Shown here: piece by piece, positions 47,041-63,924 of the stretch
Numbering within the stretch: position 1 is the stretch's first letter
Layout of the letters: every line of letters starts with the position of its first letter
DNA from: Burkholderiales bacterium
GTDB lineage: Bacteria > Pseudomonadota > Gammaproteobacteria > Burkholderiales > Thiobacteraceae
Length of the DNA stretch: 64,000 bases
Assembly (NCBI GenBank): GCA_023511995.1
Contig: JAIMAL010000002.1
Coordinates: 112,765 to 176,764 of the forward strand
Reading direction: 5' to 3'
Position numbers and translations under genes: made by a program
The notes under the pieces: model-generated
Databases searched by the model: none
The model's input: only the letters and a program-made list of their open reading frames with translations
What the model was told of the DNA's origin: nothing

Positions 47041-48015
47041 TCACGCCTGCCCCTCAGCCTGTCCGCCGAAGACGCGCTCGAATTCGGCGATGAAGCGGGC
47101 AAGCTCCGCCTCCGGCAGATGGTTGATGCCCGCCGCGCCCTTGCGTCCGCCACCGGTGGCGAAGCGCCCGGCCAATTCATCGGCACCCCGCCGCGTGGTG
47201 AGGGGCGCACGGATGGAGACCAGATAACCACCCGGCTTGCGGGTGAGGATGGCGTGGGCGCGGGCGGGGAAACGGCTCGCCAGGGCATTGCCGAACACGC
47301 CCGACACCCGCCGCGCCCAGGCCTCGTCCGGCAGGACGTAGAGGGCTCCCGCCTCCGATTCGTACACGGGATGGGCGCCTTGCGCCCGTTCCATGTCCTG
47401 GGCATAGCCCTGCCGGAGGAGGACGAAAGCCTTCTCCTGCTCCATGAAGGTGAAGGGGTCGGTGTGGGCGTGAACGAGGCGATAGAGTTCTGCGGGGTGA
47501 TAGTAGAGATCGTCCACACTTTCGCCATAGGCGTTGTAGTTGAGGCATTCACCCAGCTCGCGCAGCAATGCCAGTTGCGCCGCAGCGAGGGAAAGCGGCG
47601 CCGCCGCGCGCCGCGCCGCTTCCTCCAGGTTGTCGCCGAAGGCTGCCACCACCGCCCAGATGCGGTACCGACCCTCGAGATGGCGATCGACGATGAGGCT
47701 GGTGCACCATTCGGCGCCGGTGTCGATGTGGGCGGTCAAGCCGGGATGGAGGGGGATGTCACCCGCCTGGTGATGATCGAAGTATTCCACCGTGGCGCCG
47801 GCTTCCAGCAGTCGCAAAAGTGCGGCGCGGTTTTTGTCGAGGGAGATGTCCAGCACGGTGAGGGAATCCCCCGCGCCGGCGTTGACCCGCGCAAGAAGCG
47901 CGATGTCCCGCTTCACGCCGGTGATGAGCCGGGCGTCCCGGGGATGGGCGAGCCGCAACATGTGCAGGGCGCAGATGCCGTCGGCATCGCCGTTGAAGAC
48001 GTCATAGTGGGGCAT
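47041..48015 (-). CDS. DHH-family phosphoesterase
   Basis: A 324-residue DHH/DHHA1 phosphoesterase. The N-terminal metal motifs are NGDADGICA and EYFDHHQAG; the C-terminal DHHA1 substrate motif is GGGRKGAAG. Relatives include NrnA-type oligoribonucleases/pAp phosphatases and c-di-nucleotide phosphodiesterases. The APS kinase gene follows eight bases later, so hydrolysis of pAp, the by-product of PAPS use, is an attractive but unproved role. TAGAAT lies six bases before the ATG and no ribosome site is present, so the mRNA is probably leaderless. Confidence 0.85.
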   Translation of the reverse strand: MPHYDVFNGDADGICALHMLRLAHPRDARLITGVKRDIALLARVNAGAGDSLTVLDISLDKNRAALLRLLEAGATVEYFDHHQAGDIPLHPGLTAHIDTGAEWCTSLIVDRHLEGRYRIWAVVAAFGDNLEEAARRAAAPLSLAAAQLALLRELGECLNYNAYGESVDDLYYHPAELYRLVHAHTDPFTFMEQEKAFVLLRQGYAQDMERAQGAHPVYESEAGALYVLPDEAWARRVSGVFGNALASRFPARAHAILTRKPGGYLVSIRAPLTTRRGADELAGRFATGGGRKGAAGINHLPEAELARFIAEFERVFGGQAEGQA

Positions 48016-48021
48016 GGCGCC

Positions 48022-48027
48022 ATTCTA
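48022..48027 (-). promoter_or_regulatory. -10 box for a likely leaderless transcript
   Basis: On the minus strand TAGAAT is followed by six bases and then the ATG at 48015, the same arrangement as at 30213 and 42760. Confidence 0.5.
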
Positions 48028-48061
48028 GCGGGAATCACGGGCTGCTTATACACTTGGCCCC

Positions 48062-48415
48062 ATGGCGCCCTCCCTTTCCCTCCTTATCGTTGGCGGGGCC
48101 GGTGATATCGGCTCCCCCATGGTGGCCCTGCTGCTGGAGCGCAACGTGGCGGGAGCGGATCCCGCCGGCCCTCTGGGGAAAGGCCACGAGCCGGAAACCC
48201 ATCTCATCCCCTTGGCGCTGGCCGCGGCGAGGGGACCACTGCCCCCTCTGAGTGTGTTCGGTCGCGACGACGACACCTCCGATGGCACCTGCATCCGCGA
48301 CGACGTGCACCTGGCGGACCTGGCCGAGGCCCACTGGCTCGCCCTCAAGTATCTACATCCGGCCCTTGCCCCCCTCATCGCCCATGCCTGGGCCTGGGAA
48401 TGCCGCCGCCCATGA
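48062..48415 (+). pseudogene. galE remnant (UDP-glucose 4-epimerase) with in-frame deletions
   Basis: An open frame of 117 codons that reads as pieces of GalE. The N-terminal nucleotide-binding motif (LLIVGGAGDIGSPMVALLLE) is followed directly by a piece from about residue 170 onward (AGADPAGPLGKGHEPETHLIPL, then VFGRDDDTSDGTCIRDDVHLADLAEAH). A last fragment, LIAHAWAWE, belongs near the normal C-terminus. The YxxxK active site and about 140 residues between the first two pieces are missing, as is the stretch before the C-terminus. It cannot be an active epimerase. The frame stayed open, so it may be a recent decay or a retained small protein. Its stop overlaps the start of the VanZ gene (ATGA). 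Confidence 0.8.
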
Positions 48416-49452
48416 TCCGCCGGCTGCCCTGGGCGCTCTTTTTCTATCTGGCGCTCCTCGTCTATGGCAGCCTCTATCCCTGGCATCCCCTGCGTGTGCC
48501 GCAGCCGGAGCAGTTCCGCTTCCTCCTACAGCCCTGGCCCGCCTTCGTCACCCGCACCGATCTCCTCACCAACGTGCTGATCTATGTCCCCTTCGGTTTC
48601 CTCGCCGCCCGTCACCTCACCGCGCGGCGGCGGCTGCGGCGGGCGCTGCCCCTGATCTCCCTTCTGGCGCTGGCGCTGTCCACCGCGCTGGAATGCGGCC
48701 AGCTCTTCGTGCCGGAGCGTGTCGCCTCCAATCTCGACATCGCCACCAACACCCTGGGGGCGCTGTTGGGCGCGGTGATCTATGGACTGGCCCGCCGCCG
48801 GCGCTCGCCGGGGCGGTGGCTTCTCGCCCTGCGCGTGCGCTGGTTTGCGTCGGGGCATCTTGCTACCCTCGGGCTTTTGCTCCTGGCCCTGTGGCTTTTG
48901 CCCCAGTTCTCCCTCGATCCGCCCTCCCTCATCGCCGGGCATCTGAAGACGGGCTTTCTGCCCCTGTGGGAAGTGGCGCAGGCGCCGGAACGCATCGAGC
49001 CGGCGCTCGCCGCCCTCTACGCGGTGGAATACGTGGTGCTGACAAGCGTCCTCGCGAGCGTCCTGCGGCAGCCGCCACCGCTTGGACTTCTGCTGCTCCT
49101 TGGCGGCGCGCTTTTCCTTGCCGGCAAGTTCCTCGCCGCCACCACCTTGGTGAAGTGGCACGTCACGCCGCGGCTCTTTTCCCTGGAACTGGCCGGCGGG
49201 ATGGCCGCCGGGGCGCTGTCCGCCGCGCGTCTTTTGCAGGCTGCCGGGCCCGCCGCCCGCTGGGGGCCGGCGGGGTTCGCCCTGGCCCTGGCGCTCCTTG
49301 CCGCGCTGCTGGCCGGGCCTATGCCCCTCGACGGCTCAGCGCGCCATTTCAACGTCACGGGTTTCGCGGCCCTCGCCGCCGTGGCCTGGCCGTGGCTTGC
49401 CGCGCTCTATCTGGGCGTGCACGCGGCCATCACCCACGACCCGCGCCACTGA
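48412..49452 (+). CDS. VanZ-like membrane protein
   Basis: A 346-residue membrane protein, about eight helices. The N-terminal part (about 40-125) is a VanZ-like domain: DLLTNVLIYVPFGFLAAR, then STALECGQLFVPERVASNLDI and NTLGALLGA. The rest is hydrophobic and unrecognised. VanZ was named for low-level teicoplanin resistance but most family members have unknown roles. ATG at 48412 overlaps the galE-remnant stop; ATG at 48400 is possible. Its last 117 bases overlap the opposite-strand VanZ gene. Confidence 0.75.
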   Translation: MIRRLPWALFFYLALLVYGSLYPWHPLRVPQPEQFRFLLQPWPAFVTRTDLLTNVLIYVPFGFLAARHLTARRRLRRALPLISLLALALSTALECGQLFVPERVASNLDIATNTLGALLGAVIYGLARRRRSPGRWLLALRVRWFASGHLATLGLLLLALWLLPQFSLDPPSLIAGHLKTGFLPLWEVAQAPERIEPALAALYAVEYVVLTSVLASVLRQPPPLGLLLLLGGALFLAGKFLAATTLVKWHVTPRLFSLELAGGMAAGALSAARLLQAAGPAARWGPAGFALALALLAALLAGPMPLDGSARHFNVTGFAALAAVAWPWLAALYLGVHAAITHDPRH

Positions 49453-51588
49453 GCCCGCCACGAGGGCAAGCAGCGCCACCGCCAGCGTCCAGGCCAGGGT
49501 GAAGCGGAGCACAAGCTCACCCCCCGCCGCATAGTGACTGCGGTCCCGGCTCAACAGGAACTGCAGCGCCGAGAACACCTGCCCGTATTTCACCACCACC
49601 GATTCCAGCCCCAGCGTTAGCGCGCCCCAGGTGAGGCCGGCCGCCGCGAGGATCGCCGCCGGCACCCAGCGCGGACGCCCCGTCCCGGCCCAGCGGGCCA
49701 CCCCGTATCCGGCGAGGGAGGTGAAAAAGCCGGCAAGCCAGACCCAGAGGAAAGCATCCAGACGCCCCCCATGGGCGAGGAGCTCGGTGAGGTTGTCGGT
49801 ATTAGCGGCGAGCACCACCACGGCATAGGCCAGCAAAAGCAGGGGGAAAAGCAGCGCCCCCCACAGCCAGCGCAGGGGCCGTGGGGCGCCGAAGACCATC
49901 AGCGCCGCGCCGAAGACTGCCGCAGCCGAAGCGGCGGCAAGCCCCAGGAAACGGCCCAGGCGCTCCCACTCCCAGGGCCAGCCGAGGCTGGGGCTGCCGA
50001 GGATGTCGTCCAGGGCCTCCAGGGGCACGGCAAGCCGCAGCAGGAAATAGCCCACCAGGCCGTGAAGGGGCAGTGCGAAAAGGAAAAGGCGGAAAGGATG
50101 GGGGGAAGTGCGGGCGAGCCGCGCCACCGCCACCGGCAGCCCCGCCCCCCAAAGGAGAAGCAGGCTCAGCAGAGCCGAGGAAAGAAGCGGGTGGTCACTT
50201 GCGAAGAGTTCTCGCACGTTGTAGGGCAGAGGGCTCAAGCGGCTGGCAAAGAGACCGCCGAGGGTGAACGCAAGCCAAAGGCCCAGGACGAAACCGGGAC
50301 GGCGGCGAACAGAGGGGGCCCGGCGGAGCACTTGACCCCCTGCAGCCGGCGCCAGCGCCGCCCCCAAGGCCACGCCGCCCGCCTCCAGGAGCCAGTCGGT
50401 GAAATCGGCGTGCTTGCCCGGCAGGAAAAGCTGCCCCCCCTCCACCGCCGCGGCGCCCAGGGCGCCGAGGACCAAGGCCGCCCGCCGGCCCCACGCCGTC
50501 CCGAGAAGAAAGCCCAGGGGGAGGAAAAACAACACCTTGTGGAGCACTTCCGTGACCGCGCGGAATTCCGTGCCGAAGTAATAAAGGGCAAAGGGCACCC
50601 GGAGGAGGCCTGCTGCTTCCCGGGCGAGCCGGGGGGCATCGAGACGGAAGTCGAAGGGATACCAGAAGACGGCCACGACCAGCCCCAGCCAGAGGAAGGC
50701 CAGGGTGAGGGCCGGGCCACGGGCAAGAGGGGGAAGGCCGGGCCGGCCCGGGCGGGCGAGTCCCGCCCCCAGGAATGCGCCGAGGGTCGCGGTGAGGATG
50801 TCGGTCACATCGGACACCCGGCTCCAGACCCACAGTTGCAGGAATTCCAGCAGGGTGGCCGCGGCCACCGTGGAAGCCACGGCGCGCGCCCGGGAGGCGC
50901 CCGCTGCCCGCCACAGCCAGGCGGCAGGCAACCACAGGGCCACATCGGTGGCAAGTTCCCAGGCGGCGGCGACGGGCTCATGGGGCAGGCCGGCGAAGGG
51001 CCGCAGCAAAACCCGCCCCTCCTTGTACTTGTGATAGAGCTCCACCGGGCTCAGGGTGAGGTCCAGGGGCAAGAGGTTATAGAGGAAGAGCCCCGCAAGC
51101 CACACTGCAAGCCAGCGCTCACTCTTCTCCAGGGGGCCGTGGACATTGCGCCATGTTTGAAGCCAAAGCAGCAAAGGGGGACCCAGGCGCCACCAGGCGA
51201 GGATACCCAGCAAGGCGCCCAGGCTTTCCGCCGCCAGGTCATTGAGGGAGACGGTGCGAGGGGGGAAGAAGAGCTGGGTGAATTCGATGGCCGCCGAAAG
51301 CAAAACGGCAGCGGCGAAGACGATAAGACTTGCCAGGAGGCGCCGGGCATTGGACGCACCGTGCCACGCCAGTCCCAGCCAAAGAAAGCTCAACGGGATG
51401 AAAAGGAGGACATTGGCCACCCAGTCGGCGCGGGCGCCCACGCCCAGATTGAGCCAGGGAATGGCGCGCAGCCGCGCCACCGCCTCTTCCCAGGGCAGCG
51501 GCCGGAAATCCAGGGGCACGAGGCTGCCATAGACGACGAAGGCGGTGTAGGCGAGGGCCGCCCAGAAAAGTGTCGGGGGGCGCTTCAT
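49336..51588 (-). CDS. Large membrane protein with three VanZ-like repeats
   Basis: A 750-residue polytopic protein with three VanZ-like units: about 54-131 (DWVANVLLFIPLSFLWLG ... IEFTQLFFPPRTVSLNDLAAESLGALLG), 211-277 (ELATDVALWLPAAWL ... LEFLQLWVWSRVSDVTDILTATLG) and 345-413 (TEVLHKVLFFLPLGFLLG ... VEGGQLFLPGKHADFTDWL), quoted in parts. More helices follow. ATG at 51588 is chosen because GGGAGG lies nine bases upstream. The C-terminal 40 residues are charged (HAQIERGKPRPGHGGEG) and come from DNA antisense to the other VanZ gene. That may be a readthrough tail after loss of an earlier stop. Function unknown. Confidence 0.8.
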   Translation of the reverse strand: MKRPPTLFWAALAYTAFVVYGSLVPLDFRPLPWEEAVARLRAIPWLNLGVGARADWVANVLLFIPLSFLWLGLAWHGASNARRLLASLIVFAAAVLLSAAIEFTQLFFPPRTVSLNDLAAESLGALLGILAWWRLGPPLLLWLQTWRNVHGPLEKSERWLAVWLAGLFLYNLLPLDLTLSPVELYHKYKEGRVLLRPFAGLPHEPVAAAWELATDVALWLPAAWLWRAAGASRARAVASTVAAATLLEFLQLWVWSRVSDVTDILTATLGAFLGAGLARPGRPGLPPLARGPALTLAFLWLGLVVAVFWYPFDFRLDAPRLAREAAGLLRVPFALYYFGTEFRAVTEVLHKVLFFLPLGFLLGTAWGRRAALVLGALGAAAVEGGQLFLPGKHADFTDWLLEAGGVALGAALAPAAGGQVLRRAPSVRRRPGFVLGLWLAFTLGGLFASRLSPLPYNVRELFASDHPLLSSALLSLLLLWGAGLPVAVARLARTSPHPFRLFLFALPLHGLVGYFLLRLAVPLEALDDILGSPSLGWPWEWERLGRFLGLAAASAAAVFGAALMVFGAPRPLRWLWGALLFPLLLLAYAVVVLAANTDNLTELLAHGGRLDAFLWVWLAGFFTSLAGYGVARWAGTGRPRWVPAAILAAAGLTWGALTLGLESVVVKYGQVFSALQFLLSRDRSHYAAGGELVLRFTLAWTLAVALLALVAGSVARVVGDGRVHAQIERGKPRPGHGGEGRETRDVEMAR

Positions 51589-51650
51589 GCCAGCCATCCT
51601 CCCAGCTCGACGGCCCGCCCGCGAGGACCCCTGCCCGTCCAAAGGGGGAC

Positions 51651-51681
51651 GAAAACGCCCACCGCGCGGGCCGCGGTGGGC
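51651..51681 (-). terminator. Terminator after rpoC
   Basis: On the minus strand GCCCACCGCG pairs with CGCGGTGGGC around a five-base loop, followed by GTTTTC. It begins 23 bases after the rpoC stop and ends the ribosomal-protein/RNA-polymerase operon. Confidence 0.8.
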
Positions 51682-51703
51682 AGGTCAACCGGCCCCCTGC
51701 CGC

Positions 51704-55906
<4,203 letters not shown>

Positions 55907-56014
55907 GTGACACTCCGTTTCAGAGGACGGTGGTGAGGTGAGGGAGCCGAAAACCCTTTTCCCCGAACACGCCCCGTCCTGGTCAAACCTGCTGTTGGCT
56001 CATTCCCCTATGAC

Positions 56015-60091
<4,077 letters not shown>

Positions 60092-60251
60092 GGCATCTCC
60101 GGTAGAGGCAAGCGGAAATCGGCCCGGGCGGGCAGCCCGGCGAAATCACAAGTGAGCGGACGCCATCCGCTCAGTTCTGATTTCGGCTCCAGAAGCGGCA
60201 AAAGGCCGGCGACCCTGACGGGTTGCCAGCCATCCGCCGCAGTGGCCGCGC

Positions 60252-60635
60252 TTACTTGATTTCGCAAGTGGCGCCGGCTTCCGTGAGCTGCTTGGCGATC
60301 GCCTCGGCTTCGGCCTTGGGAATGCCTTCCTTCACGGGCTTGGGCGCACCGTCCACCAGGTCCTTGGCCTCTTTCAGACCGAGACCGGTGATGGCACGCA
60401 CCACCTTGATCACTTCCACCTTCTTCTCGCCGGCTGCGGTGAGCACGACGCTGAAGTCGGTCTTTTCTTCCGCCGGGGCGGCAGCGCTACCGGCAGCAGG
60501 GGCGGCGGCCACGGCCACGGCGGCAGCCGCGGCGGACACACCGAATTTTTCCTCCATTTCCTTGATGAGCTCGGACAGCTCCAGCACGCTCATGTTGGCA
60601 AGGGCATCGAGGATTTCAGCTTTGGATACGGCCAT
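60252..60635 (-). CDS. rplL: Ribosomal protein bL12 (L7/L12)
   Basis: A 127-residue stalk protein. The N-terminal dimer domain (about 1-35) is followed by an Ala/Pro-rich flexible hinge (about 36-55) and the C-terminal factor-binding domain ending [19 protein letters not shown] precedes ATG. It lies 33 bases after rplJ, whose product binds it. Confidence 0.98.
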   Translation of the reverse strand: MAVSKAEILDALANMSVLELSELIKEMEEKFGVSAAAAAVAVAAAPAAGSAAAPAEEKTDFSVVLTAAGEKKVEVIKVVRAITGLGLKEAKDLVDGAPKPVKEGIPKAEAEAIAKQLTEAGATCEIK

Positions 60636-60668
60636 GATGTTCTCCAGTCAAGATTCGAAAAGGTTGAT

Positions 60669-61193
60669 TCAGGCAGCCTGTTTGCTGTCACGGATCGCCG
60701 CCAGCGTGCGCACGAACCGTGCCGGCACTTCGTTGAGCGTCCGCACGAACTGGGCGATGGGCGCCTGCATGGTGCCCATCAGTTTCGCCAGAAGCTCCTC
60801 GCGCGAAGGCAGGGCGGCAAGGCTTGCCACCTCCTTCGGCCCCATGATCGTGTTGGGCAGCGCACCCCCCTTGATCACGAGTTTTTCGTTGCTCTTGGCA
60901 AACTCGTCGAGCACTTTTGCGGCGGCCACCGGATCGGCGGAAATCGCAAACGCCAGCGGACCCACCATTTTCTCCGCCAGGGGAGCAAACGGCGTGTTCG
61001 CCACGGCGCGCCGGGCCAGCGTGTTCTTCAGCACGCGGAAGTACACGCCGGCATTGCGCGCTTTCGCCCGCAGTACCGTCATGTCCCCCGCTCCCAGGCC
61101 GCGGTACTCAGCGAGGATGATGGCCTGGGCGCGCGCCACCTGCTCGCTCACCTCGGCCACGACCTCTTGCTTCTTCTGCAGATTGAGAGCCAC
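60669..61193 (-). CDS. rplJ: Ribosomal protein uL10
   Basis: A 174-residue stalk base protein that binds 23S rRNA and bL12 dimers. [33 protein letters not shown] is characteristic (seen in parts). The start is GTG at 61193 with AAGGAG eight bases upstream. In E. coli the L10-L12 complex represses its own mRNA at a leader site; the 366-base leader here could do the same. Confidence 0.97.
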   Translation of the reverse strand: MALNLQKKQEVVAEVSEQVARAQAIILAEYRGLGAGDMTVLRAKARNAGVYFRVLKNTLARRAVANTPFAPLAEKMVGPLAFAISADPVAAAKVLDEFAKSNEKLVIKGGALPNTIMGPKEVASLAALPSREELLAKLMGTMQAPIAQFVRTLNEVPARFVRTLAAIRDSKQAA

Positions 61194-61559
61194 GGTCTTA
61201 CTCCTTACGTCGAATGCGGCTTGAACTCACCGCGAATCGGCGACCTTCCGATAGGAGAACATCGCTTGCACAACGATCATCCTGTCTTGGGTACGCCATC
61301 TGCGTAGGCTTCCGGCTGGTGGGAGCGGCAGCACCCTGTGCCCGTTTCCCTTCGCCTTCCATTGAGTCCTCACGGACACCTACGGTCTTTGATAACCCCG
61401 TTCACCCAACCCGGCCGCCGATCCCCGCCGGTTACCGGAGTTGCGGTCGGTAACCGGCGGAGATGCGGCGACCAGTCGAGTGACCGGGCCCAAAGTCTTT
61501 TCCCTTCCCCTGTTCGGCCGCGTCTGCCTGCGCCGCGCGGCAGGCAGGCGGGGCGCACC
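61194..61559 (-). promoter_or_regulatory. rplJL leader region
   Basis: There is no gene in these 366 bases. In many bacteria this interval carries an rplJ promoter and the L10-binding autoregulatory structure. On the minus strand a perfect 12-bp stem lies near the start (61425-61460), followed by CAAAGACCGTAGGTGTCC and further pairing sequence (CGTAGG with CCTACG about 70 bases later). The latter is the best candidate for the L10 site. This is inference from position and folding potential. Confidence 0.5.
61425..61460 (-). repeat. 12-bp perfect hairpin in the rplJ leader
   Basis: CCGCCGGTTACC and GGTAACCGGCGG with a 12-base loop. There is no T run, so it is a structural rather than a terminating element. 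Confidence 0.65.
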
Positions 61560-62255
61560 TCAGGCGGTCAGCGACCCCTGGTCCACCTTCACGCCCACCC
61601 CCATGGTGCTGGAGACGGCGATGCGCTTGAGATACACCCCCTTGGCGGCAGCCGGCTTGGCTTTGTTGAGCGCCTCCACCAGGGCCAGGAGATTCGCCTT
61701 CAGATCCTCGGGCGGGAAGGAGGCGCGGCCAATGGTGCAATGGACGATGCCGGCCTTATCGGTGCGGAACTGCACCTGACCCGCCTTGGCATTTTTCACC
61801 GCCTCCGCCACGTTGGGGGTGACGGTGCCCACCTTGGGATTGGGCATCAGCCCCCGCGGACCGAGAATCTGGCCCAACTGGCCCACCACCCGCATGGAAT
61901 CGGGGGTGGCGATGACCACGTCGAATTCCAGCCAGCCTTCCTTGATCCGGGCGGCGAGATCATCGAAGCCCACCACGTCGGCCCCCGCTTCCTTCGCCGC
62001 TTCGGCGGCCGGACCCTGGGCGAAGACCGCCACCCGCACCTTCTTGCCGGTGCCCTTGGGCAGCACCAGGGAGCCGCGCACGAGCTGATCGGATTTGCGC
62101 GCATCCACCCCCAGATTCACCGCCACATCCACCGACTCGTCGAATTTGGCAGTGGCGGTTTCCTTCACCAGTTTCAGCGCCTCGTCCACGGGATAGGCCT
62201 TGGTGCGGTCCACCTTGGCCAGGATGGCCTGGCGGCGTTTGGAAATCTTCGCCAT
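61560..62255 (-). CDS. rplA: Ribosomal protein uL1
   Basis: A 231-residue L1-stalk protein, also a translational repressor of rplKA in enterobacteria. [16 protein letters not shown] starts the family sequence and [19 protein letters not shown] is the signature. ATG at 62255 lies one base after the rplK stop, so the two are coupled. Longer upstream readings run into rplK and are rejected. Confidence 0.98.
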   Translation of the reverse strand: MAKISKRRQAILAKVDRTKAYPVDEALKLVKETATAKFDESVDVAVNLGVDARKSDQLVRGSLVLPKGTGKKVRVAVFAQGPAAEAAKEAGADVVGFDDLAARIKEGWLEFDVVIATPDSMRVVGQLGQILGPRGLMPNPKVGTVTPNVAEAVKNAKAGQVQFRTDKAGIVHCTIGRASFPPEDLKANLLALVEALNKAKPAAAKGVYLKRIAVSSTMGVGVKVDQGSLTA

Positions 62256-62256
62256 G

Positions 62257-62688
62257 TCAGACTCCCTCCACTTCGATGCCCATGCTGCGGGCGCTGCCGG
62301 CAATGGTGCGCACCGCGGCCTCCAGATCGGCGGCGGTGAGATCGGGCATTTTCATTTTGGCGATTTCCTCGGCCTGGGCGCGGGTGATGCGGCCCACCTT
62401 GTCGGTGTGGGGCTTGCTGGAGCCCTTCTCCACCTTCGCCGCCTTCTTCAGGAGCACGCTGGCGGGCGGCGTCTTGAGCACGAAGGTGAAGGATTTGTCC
62501 GCGTAGGCGGTGATCACCACGGGAATCGGCAGGCCGGGCTCCATGCCCTGGGTCTGGGCATTGAAGGCCTTGCAGAATTCCATGATGTTGAGGCCGCGCT
62601 GGCCCAGCGCAGGGCCGATGGGGGGCGAGGGATTGGCCTTGCCCGCCGGCACCTGGAGCTTGATGTAGCCGACGATTTTCTTTGCCAT
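62257..62688 (-). CDS. rplK: Ribosomal protein uL11
   Basis: A 143-residue protein of the GTPase-associated centre. [23 protein letters not shown] and the later [19 protein letters not shown] and [12 protein letters not shown] are typical. AAAGGAAAGCC precedes ATG. The 144 bases between nusG and rplK hold no gene, only a short hairpin (GCCGG-CAA-GCCGGC core). Confidence 0.98.
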   Translation of the reverse strand: MAKKIVGYIKLQVPAGKANPSPPIGPALGQRGLNIMEFCKAFNAQTQGMEPGLPIPVVITAYADKSFTFVLKTPPASVLLKKAAKVEKGSSKPHTDKVGRITRAQAEEIAKMKMPDLTAADLEAAVRTIAGSARSMGIEVEGV

Positions 62689-62832
62689 GATGGCTTTCCT
62701 TTGCTTGAAGTGAGTCCAAACGCACGGCCGGCAAGCCGGCTCGCGCTCCTCGTGCCGGAATCAGGGCTTCCGGCCTGCCCGAATACGCCACACCCTGCTG
62801 GGCCGCGCCTCGCGCGCAGCCTGCGGTGTGCC

Positions 62833-63366
62833 TCAGGCCTTTTCCACCTGGCTGAAATCCAGCTCCACGGGGGTGGAACGGCCAAAGATCATCACCGACA
62901 CCCGCAGCTTGTTCTTGTCGTAATTGACCTCTTCCACGTTGCCGTGGAAGTCGGCGAAGGGGCCTTCCGTCACCCGCACCGCCTCGCCTACCTCGAAGAG
63001 GACCTTGGGCTTGGGTTTTTCCACGCCTTCCTGGATCTGCTGCATCAGCGCCTGCACTTCCTTCTCGCTGATGGGGGTGGGCTTGGCGGCGGAGCCGCCG
63101 ACGAAGCCGGTGACCTTGGGCACGCTCTTCACCAGGTGCCAGGTGGCATCGTCCATTTCCATTTCCACCAGCACATAACCCGGGAAGAACTTGCGTTCGC
63201 TGGTGCGCTTTTGGCCGCCCTTCATCTCCACCACTTCTTCCACGGGCACCAGGATCTGGCCGAACTTGTCCTCCATGTGGGCGCGCTTGATGCGTTCCTC
63301 GAGGGCCCGCTTGACACTCTTCTCGAAGCCGGAATAGGTGTGCACCACGTACCAGCGTTTGGCCAT
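62833..63366 (-). CDS. nusG: Transcription elongation/antitermination factor NusG
   Basis: A 177-residue factor. The NGN domain (about 1-115) begins [25 protein letters not shown], contains [12 protein letters not shown], and is followed by the KOW domain (about 125-177: [21 protein letters not shown]). It couples RNA polymerase with Rho or the ribosome. The start ATG shares one base with the secE stop (TGATG). Confidence 0.97.
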   Translation of the reverse strand: MAKRWYVVHTYSGFEKSVKRALEERIKRAHMEDKFGQILVPVEEVVEMKGGQKRTSERKFFPGYVLVEMEMDDATWHLVKSVPKVTGFVGGSAAKPTPISEKEVQALMQQIQEGVEKPKPKVLFEVGEAVRVTEGPFADFHGNVEEVNYDKNKLRVSVMIFGRSTPVELDFSQVEKA

Positions 63367-63713
63367 CAGCTTCCCCGTTCCATCAACATGCGCACGATTG
63401 CGGAAAGCGACACGTCCACCACGAAGATGAACAGCGCCATGAGGACCACGAAAACGAACACCACCCCCGTGGTCTGCATGGCTTCCTTGCGGGTGGGCCA
63501 GACCACACGCTTGGCCTCGGCGACGGACTCCCGGGCGAAGACCACAAACTGGCGCCCCGGCTCGGTGAACCAGCCCACCACGGCCGCCGCCGCCACCCCG
63601 CCAATGACGGAGAGCACGCGCAGCACCAGGGGCTGGTTGGCCAATGCATAAAACCCGACGAGCCCCGCCACGATGGCAAGGCCCGCCAGGGCCAGTTTGA
63701 TTCTGTCTGCCAT
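63366..63713 (-). CDS. secE: Preprotein translocase subunit SecE
   Basis: A 115-residue SecYEG subunit with three predicted helices, the longer proteobacterial form. The conserved cytoplasmic segment [18 protein letters not shown] precedes the last helix. It lies 90 bases after tRNA-Trp and overlaps nusG by one base, the standard arrangement. Confidence 0.96.
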   Translation of the reverse strand: MADRIKLALAGLAIVAGLVGFYALANQPLVLRVLSVIGGVAAAAVVGWFTEPGRQFVVFARESVAEAKRVVWPTRKEAMQTTGVVFVFVVLMALFIFVVDVSLSAIVRMLMERGS

Positions 63714-63802
63714 GACTTAAGCCTCGGGCGCGGTGGCGCTTCAACGGGCAACCGGCGGCGTCGCCTGTTTCCCGGAAGCGGTGGCCGCCGCGCCGGTGTG
63801 TC

Positions 63803-63878
63803 TGGCAGGCCAGGAGGGTCTCGAACCCCCAACCTGCGGTTTTGGAGACCGCCGCTCTGCCAATTGAGCTACTGGCCT
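63803..63878 (-). tRNA. trnW: tRNA-Trp (CCA anticodon)
   Basis: On the minus strand the sequence folds as a complete 76-base tRNA: acceptor AGGCCAG/CTGGCCT, D arm GCTCAATTGGCAGAGC, anticodon arm with CTCCAAA (anticodon CCA), T arm GGGGGTTCGAGACCC, encoded 3' CCA. Its place between tuf and secE is the usual betaproteobacterial one. Confidence 0.97.
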
Positions 63879-63896
63879 GAATGCCGTTTGCAACAT

Positions 63897-63918
63897 GGCG
63901 CGGCCGCAGGGCCGCGCC
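63897..63918 (-). terminator. GC hairpin after tuf
   Basis: GGCGCGGCC and GGCCGCGCC form a 9-bp stem with a four-base loop, six bases after the tuf stop and before tRNA-Trp. It lacks a T run, so it may attenuate or mark processing rather than terminate. Confidence 0.45.
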
Positions 63919-63924
63919 GCCTTC

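Noticed and set aside
62833..63744. NusG reading extended upstream across secE.
   Set aside because: The extension is out of frame with SecE, arginine/glycine-rich and unlike NusG; the ATG at 63366 gives the exact family N-terminus.
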